A stretch of 64,000 nucleotides of DNA from Martinezella calliandrae (lineage in GTDB: Bacteria > Pseudomonadota > Alphaproteobacteria > Rhizobiales > Rhizobiaceae): contig NZ_JARFYN010000001.1 of assembly GCF_030272695.1 (NCBI RefSeq), positions 1-64,000 of the forward strand, in the 5' to 3' direction. Under the pieces are notes generated by a model. It did no database searches and had not been told where the DNA came from. It worked only from the letters and a program-made list of their open reading frames with translations. Below, piece by piece: positions 53,771-62,090 of this stretch. Every line of letters begins with the position of its first letter. The stretch's first letter is position 1. A program made the translations under genes and the position numbers.

Positions 53771-54697
53771 ATGGCTCGGCAAGAAATAATAGATGCCATG
53801 AAAAAATACACGGATCCGTTCCGTGTCACCAACGGCAGTAATTTTCGCCTACGTGATTTCGATCCCGCAGATACGCTGGGGCTCAAAATGGGCAAGCAGG
53901 AAGCGGCGCAACTTCTCGATCGCGGTTCGGAATGGCTCGCGATGGAGCAAGATATTCTCTATGCGCAGGATTCCTGGACCCTGCTGCTTGTGTTCCAGGC
54001 GCTAGATGCGGCTGGAAAGGACGGTACGATCAAGCATGTCATGTCGCGGGTCAATCCGCAGGGGTGCGATGTCGTCTCGTTCAAACAGCCTTCGAACAAA
54101 GAGATCTCGCACGATTTCCTCTGGCGCTATGCCAAGAACATTCCCGAGCGCGGGCGGATAGGCATCTTCAATCGGTCCTATTACGAGGAAGTCCTCGTGG
54201 TGCGCGTGCACCCGGAATTGCTTGACGCGCAAAAGATCCCACCGTGCTTTGTCGGCAAGAATGTCTTTGAAGAGCGGCTTGCCGACATCGCGCGCTTTGA
54301 GGACTACCTGACCCGCCAGGGCGTGGTCGTCCTCAAATTCTATTTGAACCTCTCGAACGAAGAGCAGAAAAAGCGGTTCATGCGCCGCCTCGACAAGCCA
54401 GAGAAGAACTGGAAGTTCTCCGGGTCCGACGTTCGCGAGCGGCGATACTGGAAAGACTACATGCAGGCCTATGACGACGCGATCCGTGCCACGGCCTGCG
54501 AAGAGGCGCCATGGTTCGTCGTGCCCGCCGACAACAAATGGTTCACGCGGCTCGTCGTCGCAGCGGCGATCGTGGAGGCAGTGGAGAAGCTGGACCTCGC
54601 ATATCCCAAAATCACGCCGGAGAAGATGAAGAATCTCGCGGCGGCGCGCCAGGAACTCGAGTCGGAAGGGACACACGGGAAAGGGGAACAAAAATGA
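53771..54697 (+). CDS. ppk2: PPK2-family polyphosphate kinase/phosphotransferase
   Basis: A 308-residue PPK2. The Walker A-like loop DAAGKDG is at residues 79-85, and the lid/Walker B region FNRSYYEEVLVVRVHP is at about 133-148; KNWKFSGSDVRERRYW is also conserved. Sequence style and length fit the class III-like polyphosphate:nucleotide phosphotransferases, which regenerate ADP and ATP from AMP/ADP and polyphosphate. The ATG at 53771 follows GGGAGGAG. Its TGA overlaps the ATG of the cation ATPase gene (ATGA), so the two are translationally coupled, an unusual pairing. Confidence 0.92.
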   Translation: MARQEIIDAMKKYTDPFRVTNGSNFRLRDFDPADTLGLKMGKQEAAQLLDRGSEWLAMEQDILYAQDSWTLLLVFQALDAAGKDGTIKHVMSRVNPQGCDVVSFKQPSNKEISHDFLWRYAKNIPERGRIGIFNRSYYEEVLVVRVHPELLDAQKIPPCFVGKNVFEERLADIARFEDYLTRQGVVVLKFYLNLSNEEQKKRFMRRLDKPEKNWKFSGSDVRERRYWKDYMQAYDDAIRATACEEAPWFVVPADNKWFTRLVVAAAIVEAVEKLDLAYPKITPEKMKNLAAARQELESEGTHGKGEQK

Positions 54698-57429
54698 GAT
54701 CGGATGAGACCTCAGGTTTGGGTACGGATTCTGTGTCGTGGCATGCGATAACGGCGCAACAGGTAGAAAGCCAGCTTCGCGTTGATCCCGGACGCGGCCT
54801 CGACGCGGCGGGGGCTGCCGAGCGGCTTAAGACTCACGGGCCGAATCGCCTGCCGCAGGGCAAGAAGAAGGGGCCGCTGATGCGGTTTCTCGCCCAGTTC
54901 AACAATATTCTTATCTATGTCCTGTTGGCGGCCGGCTTCGTCAAACTGATGCTGAGCCTATGGCTCGACGCCTCGATCATTTTTGCCGTCGTTATACTCA
55001 ACTCGCTCCTGGGCTTTCTACAGGAGGGACGGGCGGAAAGGGCACTCGATTCGATCCGCAGCATGCTGTCGGCAGAGGCGCGCGTTTTGCGTAGTGGGGC
55101 GACGCGCCTAATATCGGCCGAGGAACTTGTTCCCGGCGACATCGTGCTCCTGGAATCGGGTGACAAGATCCCAGCGGACATGCGCCTGATCGATGCCAGG
55201 AACCTGCGCACGGAAGAGGCTGCCCTCACCGGCGAATCCGTCCCGGCCGAGAAGACCACGGCTCCGGTATCAGCCAAGGCTACGGTCGGCGACCGGGAAA
55301 ACATGGCCTTCTCCGGCACCATGGTGGTGTCGGGCCGGGCAACTGGTATCGTTGTAGCGACCGGCAGCCAGACGGAACTCGGCCGCATCAATCAGATGCT
55401 GGCAGACGTCAGTGCGCTCGAGACGCCGCTGCTGCGCCAGATCAAGAAGTTCGGCTACGTCATCACGGCAGCTATCGGCGTCATCAGCGTGCTGCTCTTC
55501 TCCTGGGGCCATTGGCTCGGACACATGTCCTTTGTCGAGCTGTTCCAGGCCGTCGTCGGCATCGCGGTGTCGCTGATCCCTGAAGGTCTGCCCGCTCTGA
55601 TCACGATAACGCTCGCCATCGGCGTGCAGCGCATGGCCCAGCGCAATGCAATCATCCGCCGCCTGCCCGCGGTCGAGACGCTGGGGTCCGTCTCGCGCAT
55701 CTGCTCGGACAAGACCGGAACGCTGACCCTGATGGAAATGATGGTGGCCTCCGTGGTGACTGCGGATGCGACCTATGAGGTCAGTGGCAACGGCTATGCG
55801 CCCGAAGGCGAGGTCAAGACCGCCGGCGAGTCAGTCAGCATCCTGCCGCAAGCGCTCGCGTTGATGGGCCGCGTGTCTGCTCTGTGCAACGACGCCGAGC
55901 TCTTCGAGGAGGAGGGAAAATGGAAAGTGGAGGGAGACCCGACCGAGGGCGCGCTTTATCCCTTCGCAACCAAGCTTGGCATTGATCGTGCCACGGAAGT
56001 GGCAGCCGCGCCCCGCATCGATGCGATCCCCTTCGAATCCGAGCACAAGTTCATGGCAACCCTCAACCGTTCAGCGGACGGCGACGTACTGCTGGTCAAG
56101 GGCGCGCCGGAAGTGATCCTCGATCATAGCGATCGGCAACAGGCGGCGAGCGGTCCGGCACCGCTCGATCGTGACCGCTTTGTTCGGGAAGGTGACCGGC
56201 TAGCCGCGCAGGGGGAGCGCGTGCTGGGCTTGGCATGGCTGCCGAACCCTGACCTCCGCGCCGGCAGCCTCGGGCCGGCGGACTTGCCGAGGACCCTGAT
56301 ATTAATCGGTTTCGTGGGCCTTATGGACCCTCCCCGCAAGGAGGCGATCGACGCCGTGCGGGAATGCCATGGCGGCGGTATCCGCGTGACGATGATCACG
56401 GGCGACCACAAGATCACGGCGGCAGCGATCGCCAAGATGCTCGGCATAGGCGATGGCAAGACTGCCGTGGCGGGCACGGAGATCGAAGCGATGAACGATG
56501 CGGCGCTGCAGGCATGCGTGCGCGACGTGGACGTCTTCGCCCGCGCCAGCCCCGAGCACAAACTCAGGCTTGTGAAGGCGATCCAAGTCAATGGTCAAAT
56601 TGTCGCCATGACCGGAGATGGCGTCAATGACGCGCCGGCGCTCAAGAAGGCCGATATTGGCGTCGCGATGGGCATCAAGGGAACCGAGGTGACGAAAGAG
56701 GCAGCGGGAATGATTCTCGCCGACGACAATTTTGCCTCGATCTCAGCGGCCGTAAAGGAGGGCCGCACGGTCTACAACAACATCGAGAAGGCGATGCTTT
56801 TCCTGCTACCCACCAATGTCGCTCAGGGCGCGGTGATCGCGATTGCGATCCTGTTCGCCTTTACGCTGCCGATCACGGCACCGCAGGTGCTGTGGGTGAA
56901 CATGGTCACCTCGGTCGCGCTCGGCCTTGTCATTTCGTTCGAGCCCCATGAGGCTGATGTGATGGGACGCCCGCCCCGCTCGGTCGACCGACCAATCGTC
57001 ACCGGCTTCGGTATCTGGCGCATTCTCTTCGTGGGTGCTGCGCTCGTCCTCTATACGCTTGCGGCATTCTTCTGGATGAAGGGGCAAGGCGCTTCGGACC
57101 AGATGGCGCGCACTGCTGCCGTCAACGCTATTACTCTCGGGCAGGTCTACTACCTTCTCAACAGCCGTTATCTGCTCGATTCGTCGCTGTCCGTGCGCGC
57201 CCATTTGGGCAATCCCTATCTTTGGTACGGCATAGGCGGGGTCGTGGTTCTGCAACTTCTCTTCACTTATGCGCCGCCGCTCCACGCCATCTTCGACACC
57301 GAGGCCTTGCCTCCATCGGTTTGGCTCTGGCTCATCGTGGGTGGGCTCTTCTTTTTCCTCGTCGTGGAGATCGAAAAGTTTGTCATTCGCTCCACGCCCG
57401 CGTTGAAGGACGCGGCAACCCGTCGGTAA
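54694..57429 (+). CDS. P2-type cation-transporting ATPase
   Basis: A 911-residue P-type ATPase. Residues 1-70 form the N-terminal cation-ATPase domain (WHAITAQQVESQLR). The actuator has LTGESVPAEK, M4 has PEGLP with E297, the phosphorylated Asp is D339 in SDKTGTLT, and the hinge is MTGDGVNDAPA. There are ten membrane segments. M6 reads WVNMVTSVALGLVISFEP: Asn736 and Thr739 are kept but the Asp of the SERCA NxxTD motif is Ser740, so ion choice is not canonical Ca2+ and may be monovalent or divalent. It overlaps ppk2 by 4 bases. Confidence 0.92.
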   Translation: MRSDETSGLGTDSVSWHAITAQQVESQLRVDPGRGLDAAGAAERLKTHGPNRLPQGKKKGPLMRFLAQFNNILIYVLLAAGFVKLMLSLWLDASIIFAVVILNSLLGFLQEGRAERALDSIRSMLSAEARVLRSGATRLISAEELVPGDIVLLESGDKIPADMRLIDARNLRTEEAALTGESVPAEKTTAPVSAKATVGDRENMAFSGTMVVSGRATGIVVATGSQTELGRINQMLADVSALETPLLRQIKKFGYVITAAIGVISVLLFSWGHWLGHMSFVELFQAVVGIAVSLIPEGLPALITITLAIGVQRMAQRNAIIRRLPAVETLGSVSRICSDKTGTLTLMEMMVASVVTADATYEVSGNGYAPEGEVKTAGESVSILPQALALMGRVSALCNDAELFEEEGKWKVEGDPTEGALYPFATKLGIDRATEVAAAPRIDAIPFESEHKFMATLNRSADGDVLLVKGAPEVILDHSDRQQAASGPAPLDRDRFVREGDRLAAQGERVLGLAWLPNPDLRAGSLGPADLPRTLILIGFVGLMDPPRKEAIDAVRECHGGGIRVTMITGDHKITAAAIAKMLGIGDGKTAVAGTEIEAMNDAALQACVRDVDVFARASPEHKLRLVKAIQVNGQIVAMTGDGVNDAPALKKADIGVAMGIKGTEVTKEAAGMILADDNFASISAAVKEGRTVYNNIEKAMLFLLPTNVAQGAVIAIAILFAFTLPITAPQVLWVNMVTSVALGLVISFEPHEADVMGRPPRSVDRPIVTGFGIWRILFVGAALVLYTLAAFFWMKGQGASDQMARTAAVNAITLGQVYYLLNSRYLLDSSLSVRAHLGNPYLWYGIGGVVVLQLLFTYAPPLHAIFDTEALPPSVWLWLIVGGLFFFLVVEIEKFVIRSTPALKDAATRR

Positions 57430-57484
57430 AAGAAGCTACAGCCGAGCGATCCACAAGGGCGAGAGATAGCCGCAGGCCGCCTTC

Positions 57485-57707
57485 CTAGTCCGGATCGTGC
57501 TCGCGCTTGAGTACTGCGATGATTGCGATCCTGAGGCATACGTAGCAGGGCTCGTTTCGAAAGCGGCCATGGCGTGTCGAAATTGTCCTTCACCCCGAGC
57601 ACCGCTTCCTCCATGCCGTGGCGCGGCCCGTCTTGCTTGTCCAGAAGGTCCAGCACCAACTTCAGGCCCGCATCGAAACCGGCCTCATACCTCTCATCCT
57701 CGCTCAT
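57485..57707 (-). pseudogene. Broken small gene between the ATPase and autotransporter
   Basis: An ATG with the site GAGGAAGG begins MSEDERYEAGFDAGLKLVLD and continues through LLDKQDGPRHGMEEAVLGVKDNF. About 50 codons in, the frame runs on into antisense of the ATPase gene, but one base over it continues as NEPCYVCLRIAIIAVLKREHDPD and a TAG at 57485-57487. This suggests a small soluble protein of about 73 residues with a one-base frameshift. I do not recognise the family; the reading is tentative. Confidence 0.35.
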
Positions 57708-57907
57708 ACCTTCCTCATCGTGCTCTTCCGGCCGGTCGAGCACCCGGCTGACCGCCGTGCCTTCGCATATGCCGTCGTCAACGGCCGTGGTTCCCCCTCG
57801 CTCCTCAGCGCAAACCTCAGCAGCCTCATCGGCAGGATATCTTCGCGAATTTCTGGGTGCCGCCGACTTCGTCCGCCTCCTGTCACCAGCTTGCCGCCTT
57901 GGGCCAC

Positions 57908-59276
57908 CTACCATCTGTAACGGAGACCGAAATCTGCTTGGGCGCCGTCCCGCTGGTGACCGTTGGTGTCGCCAACAGCGAACTGGTAGCCAGCCTGGGC
58001 GTAGAGGCTCAGCCCGGCGTTGATGTTGGTCGTCAACCCTGCGCTGAGATCGACGCGCGTTGCCTCTTCCAGCAACGGAACCCGAGTGGCGCCGGAATAG
58101 GTCGTGGTCGCCCGCGCCCCCCCAGTCCTGCCACAGGTTCGCTCGCAGATAGGGTTGCCAAACCTGACCGCCATCGCTGACGATGGTCCAACGGCCGCGC
58201 AGCCCGATGCGCCCGCTCGCTCCAGACGTGGAGCCGAGCGCGACCTCGCCGAAGTCATCGTTATCGTCGTCGAACGAGACATGTTGCCAGACGATTTGGG
58301 CCTGCGGCTCCAACACGAAACCGGAACCAAGCGCCGGAATGGGAATCGGATAGCCGGCTTCCAGCGAAGCGGCGAAGCCGGCACCATTGGTCGAAAGTTT
58401 GGTGTAGCTTGTTGATGCTGAGCCCTCGTAGGCCGTCCCCTGTAGCACCGCATCGAGATACCAACCTGTCGGACCGTAGTGCGTCCAATAGGCGCCGCCA
58501 GACCATCCGTTAAGATTGAGGCTCCCGGTCTTGCGCAGCTCGTAATTCGTCGCGGCTTCGTTGGTGACGAGGCCGGTTACGTCAACATCGGCATGGCCAT
58601 AGGCGAAATAGATGCCGGCGATGTCACTGTGGCCGGGTAGCCATTCGCCGTGCAGAAGATCGACACCGGTCTGAAAGCCGCCGAGGTTACCGTCCGTGCG
58701 GGGGTCGGCGAAAGCGCGATAGTGGTTATTGATCTGCTCACCGAAAAAGCGCCCCCAGACGGAACTTGTCCGGCTCGCGCCATCAGCCTCACCGTTTCCG
58801 ATTACGAGCGTGTCGCCAATGCGCTCATGTAAGGTCCCTAGTGTTGCGAGCCCGAGCTGGCGGGCGGTCGGCTGGACCGCACCGTAAGTCGCAATCTCTG
58901 GCCCGATGATCGGGTATAGACCCGGGGGCAACACGGGCGGCAAATCCTCCGGCAACGTCTCTGGCGGCAGCACTCCTGGGGGCGTGACCGGCGGTTCCGG
59001 CAACACGATCGGCGGCGTTACCTGCCCCCCAGTAAAGGTTGAGCGAAGGAACCAATCGTCCGCATTGCTGCCGTCGACACCACCGCGAAAAAGACGGTAG
59101 TCGAAAGCTCCGGCGCGCAGCTCCGCATTTCCGAGGGAGAAGGCTGCCGCTGCCGTCGTGCCGCCGTTGGTGGCGTCAACCACCAGGATGCCGTTGGTGG
59201 TGTAGTCGCCCGTGCTGTTTGGGGCTTTCAGAATGCAATTCCATTTTTGATAACTGTTGCGATGACGCCACAGCAT
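57908..59276 (-). pseudogene. Autotransporter, 5'-truncated and frameshifted
   Basis: The minus strand encodes the end of a pertactin-like passenger (DYTTNGILVVDATNGGTT, AFDYRLFRGG, DDWFLRS), a Pro-rich linker (VTPPIVLPEPPVTPPGVLPP) and an autotransporter beta-barrel. Two defects are visible. The 5' part, with signal peptide and most of the passenger, is missing before about 59276. A one-base change in a run of seven C (58117-58123, plus strand) shifts the frame after NLWQDWGG; the barrel continues in another frame as TTTYSGATRVPLLEEATRVD and ends DFGLRYRW at 57908, with the terminal aromatic residue required for outer-membrane insertion. A frameshift in a homopolymer could also be a sequencing error or phase switch. 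Confidence 0.75.
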
Positions 59277-59366
59277 ACGGTGGCTATCGCGACGCTAATT
59301 TCAAAAAAAACAATTGCTTATCGACAGATGGGCGCTACTCTCGAATGGCTGGAACCGCACAATGCA

Positions 59367-59403
59367 AACCTTGCCGAGGGGCTCTAATCCCTTCGCCACT
59401 CCA
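59367..59403 (+). repeat. Degenerate tRNA-Gly 3' fragment (candidate att site)
   Basis: AACCTTGCC, GAGGG, TAATCCCTTCGCC and CTCCA occur in the same order as in the tRNA-Gly gene at 53300-53348, with a 12-base deletion in the variable/T-stem region and a few substitutions. Such 3'-end duplications mark integration of mobile elements into tRNA genes. With the tRNA it brackets 6 kb that includes ppk2, the ATPase and the truncated autotransporter. Confidence 0.65.
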
Positions 59404-59514
59404 TTCGCAACTGAATGTAGCGGGCATTTGCAACCTTCCGAGGTCTCAAATCAGTCTCAATTGAAGTTCAGACGTCGACGTTCGAATAGCAGAGACGTCA
59501 CGGGTAAAGGCTGC

Positions 59515-60156
59515 ATGAAACGACGAACGACTTTGCTGATCGCGATGCTGTCGCTCCTGCCCGTCCCGGCCCTTGCCCACCCGCATATATTCATCGACGC
59601 GAAATTCGAGGTCCTCGCGGCACCCGATGGCTCGATCAGCGAGCTTCGCAACGTCTGGCGCTTTGACGAGGTTTTTTCCTCGTCGGTGCTTTTGGATTTC
59701 GACAAGAACGGCAACATGACGCTCGACGCAGGCGAGCTCAAGGCGGTTGGCAAGACGGTCAAGAATTCCCTGGCGCAGTACGATTACTATACGAATGTCA
59801 CCAGCAACGGCAAAATCATTGCGATGGCGAAGCCGGAGGAAATACGGGCGGACTATAAGGACGACGCCCTAATACTGACTTTCTCCCTAAAGCCACTGCA
59901 GAAGACTTTCCTCAAAGGAACGACGATTTTCGGAATTTACGACAACACGCTTTATACGGCGGTCGATTTCGCCGCCGACAGTGACATGGCCACCTCCGGC
60001 GAGGCATTTGCCCGCTGCAAGCGCAAGGTGGTGCGGCCCAATCCCGACGAGATTGTCGCGCAGAATCAGGCAACGCTCACCAGCATGTTCTTCAACGACC
60101 CGATGGGAACGAATTATTCGCAGCTCGTGGCAACGAGGCTGGAGGTCCGGTGTTGA
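59515..60156 (+). CDS. DUF1007 family periplasmic protein
   Basis: A 213-residue protein with a signal peptide (MKRRTTLLIAMLSLLPVPALA) directly followed by the HPHIFIDAKFEV histidine-rich start of DUF1007. The blocks WRFDEVFSSSVLLDFD and DLD-like NGNMTLDAGEL, resembling an EF-hand loop, are conserved. DUF1007 genes usually stand next to nickel/cobalt exporters (RcnA/HoxN type), but none is here, so it may be an orphan remnant of a metal-export operon. The start was chosen to expose the signal. Confidence 0.85.
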   Translation: MKRRTTLLIAMLSLLPVPALAHPHIFIDAKFEVLAAPDGSISELRNVWRFDEVFSSSVLLDFDKNGNMTLDAGELKAVGKTVKNSLAQYDYYTNVTSNGKIIAMAKPEEIRADYKDDALILTFSLKPLQKTFLKGTTIFGIYDNTLYTAVDFAADSDMATSGEAFARCKRKVVRPNPDEIVAQNQATLTSMFFNDPMGTNYSQLVATRLEVRC

Positions 60157-60248
60157 GTTCGCAGTCGATCCAAGCGACCATCCGTCGCGTTGGATAGCGC
60201 GCCATGCAACGCAGCCTTGGGGCTATGCTCGCCTGAACCTCGTATCTC

Positions 60249-60506
60249 CTACATAACGGGATGGATACTTGATACCGTCGTTCTGCCGGCTTTCGTGGTC
60301 GAGTAATTGACTCTGACCTTCTCACCTGCCTTGAAGCGTTCCACTTCAATCTTCTCCGGCAGCTTGAAGACCTTTCCGCTCGCCAGCGTAATAGAGTCGC
60401 CTTTCTTGTCGACACTCTTGATCGTATCGGTAATTGCCTTTGCAAAGGCTCCAGTCGACAAAGCGATCGCAAATATTGCCGCTGCGACGATGACTGATCT
60501 TTTCAT
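60249..60506 (-). CDS. DUF1344 secreted protein
   Basis: An 85-residue protein with a signal peptide (to about residue 23, AFAKA) and the DUF1344 domain: TIKSVDKKGDSITLASGKVFKLPE followed by a basic segment and TTVSSIHPV. This rhizobial family has an OB-like or PepSY-like small beta fold; its function is unknown. It converges with the DUF1007 gene. Confidence 0.85.
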   Translation of the reverse strand: MKRSVIVAAAIFAIALSTGAFAKAITDTIKSVDKKGDSITLASGKVFKLPEKIEVERFKAGEKVRVNYSTTKAGRTTVSSIHPVM

Positions 60507-60864
60507 CTTCTTGATCCGTTCGATTTGATTATTTCACCAACACCTCTCCGGCGCCGGAACGGCAGAGCCGAAACTCCATAGCGTTCAAGCCGAATGAGCA
60601 TTCGCACCGTGTGAGGCGACAAATCCAACGTAAACACGCAGTTTTGCAGCCAGATTGCCTGGAACATACGGATACGTAACCTCGCCCGGCAGCGCCATTC
60701 AGCGATGCCGAGTAACTGGCGACCGCCCCAACCTTACGAAACCGTATTCTGGCGGCAAGGCCGCTGTAGAGGCGCCACGCTAGATCGATTGCCCACCGGC
60801 AGAGAACGATTTCGCCGGTCGATCAATTTGGGCCTACCGGCCCGCGGGAACAAAGGGGTCTTTC
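60507..60864. other. Divergent intergenic region
   Basis: A 358-base gap between the DUF1344 gene and the small secreted-protein gene. It holds no supported gene. A perfect palindrome TCCGGCGCCGGA lies at 60547-60558, 41 bases from the DUF1344 start; it could be a regulatory site for one or both divergent genes. Confidence 0.45.
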
Positions 60865-61125
60865 ATGAAAAAGATTATCGCCGCCACCATACTCACCGCC
60901 GTTGCTGGCCTCGGATTCGTCGCGTCCCAAGCACACGCTGCTGCCGCACCCTGCGAACAAATGTTGAAGGATATGCGCGCAGCCAAGGCGACCGCCAAGC
61001 TCAGCGACGCCGACAAGGCAAAGGTCAACGACCTCGAAGCCAAGGCCATTGAGCGCTGCAATGCCGACGACGACACTCGCTCCGACAAGTTTTTGGCCGA
61101 TGCCATGAAGATCATGGGCAAATAA
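60865..61125 (+). CDS. Small secreted protein of unknown function
   Basis: An 86-residue protein with a signal peptide (MKKIIAATILTAVAGLGFVASQAHAA). The mature part is helical and charged (CEQMLKDMRAAKATAKLSDADK... ERCNADDDTRSDKFLADAMKIMGK) with two cysteines at about residues 30 and 69 that could form a disulfide. The family is not known to me. It precedes the DUF347-type membrane protein by 24 bases and the two-component system, so it may be part of their regulon. Confidence 0.8.
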   Translation: MKKIIAATILTAVAGLGFVASQAHAAAAPCEQMLKDMRAAKATAKLSDADKAKVNDLEAKAIERCNADDDTRSDKFLADAMKIMGK

Positions 61126-61149
61126 GCCACACACAACTGGAGAAATCCG

Positions 61150-61953
61150 ATGACACATGCTCAAACGGCGCCGGTTCAGCAGAACCGCGTTCCTGAGGTC
61201 ACGATCGATTTCTGGCTGATCAAGCTGATGGCCGTGACCATGGGTGAGACGGCTGCCGATTATCTTGCCGTCAATCTCGGTCTCGGCCTGACCGTCACCT
61301 CCCTGCTGATGACCGCAGTGCTACTTGTCGCCCTAGTGTTCCAGTTTGCACAAAAGCTTTACGTTCCGCCCTTCTACTGGGCAGCCGTCGTTCTCATCAG
61401 CATCGTCGGCACATTGGTCTCCGACAATCTCGTCGACAATTTCGGGGTCGCACTTCAGACCACGGCGATAGCGTTCACGATCACGCTCGCCCTGACCTTT
61501 GCGGTCTGGTACGCAGTCGAGAGGACGTTGTCGATCCATACCATCTTCACGACGCGCCGTGAGACCTTCTATTGGTTGGCTATCCTGTTCACCTTCGCTC
61601 TCGGAACGGCGGTGGGCGATCTGGTGGCGGAAGTCTTCGCGCTTGGCTATCTCACGACGGGCATCCTCTTCGGAGGCATCATCGCGGTGATTGCGATTGC
61701 CTATTATTTCTTCAAACTGAACGCCATTCTGGCATTCTGGCTCGCCTATATTCTGACGCGGCCGCTCGGCGCCTCGTTCGGCGATCTGCTGTCGCAGCCC
61801 CAGGAATATGGCGGCCTGGGTTTCGGCACGACCGTCACCAGCCTGCTCTTCCTCGCTGTGATCATTTGCCTGGTGCTCTATATGACGCTTGCCCAAAGAC
61901 CTGCGGCTCAAGAACCTATGGAGGCGGAACTCGAGGGTTCCCCGGAGCAATGA
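61150..61953 (+). CDS. DUF347/COG4705-type membrane protein with four repeats
   Basis: A 267-residue inner-membrane protein with eight hydrophobic segments. Four copies of a repeat are visible, each centred on a G-[E/D]-x-[A/V]-x-[D] pattern: TMGETAADYLAV, TLVSDNLVDNF, TAVGDLVAEVF and ASFGDLLSQP, each followed by a glycine-rich helix. This matches DUF347, found in predicted membrane-anchored proteins of unknown function. Conserved acidic residues within the membrane suggest ion or metal handling. It is followed by a two-component system, a likely regulator. Confidence 0.8.
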   Translation: MTHAQTAPVQQNRVPEVTIDFWLIKLMAVTMGETAADYLAVNLGLGLTVTSLLMTAVLLVALVFQFAQKLYVPPFYWAAVVLISIVGTLVSDNLVDNFGVALQTTAIAFTITLALTFAVWYAVERTLSIHTIFTTRRETFYWLAILFTFALGTAVGDLVAEVFALGYLTTGILFGGIIAVIAIAYYFFKLNAILAFWLAYILTRPLGASFGDLLSQPQEYGGLGFGTTVTSLLFLAVIICLVLYMTLAQRPAAQEPMEAELEGSPEQ

Positions 61954-62090
61954 CCTGCTCTTCAGGTTGGTGAAATGAGTTTGCAGTAATCGATATGTTC
62001 GCACACGCCGGTCGCAATGAGACGCCGGCACACGGCGGATGAACTCGCTTCAAAACGGCGTCTTTGCCGGCATGGGGAACGGATCGTTTC

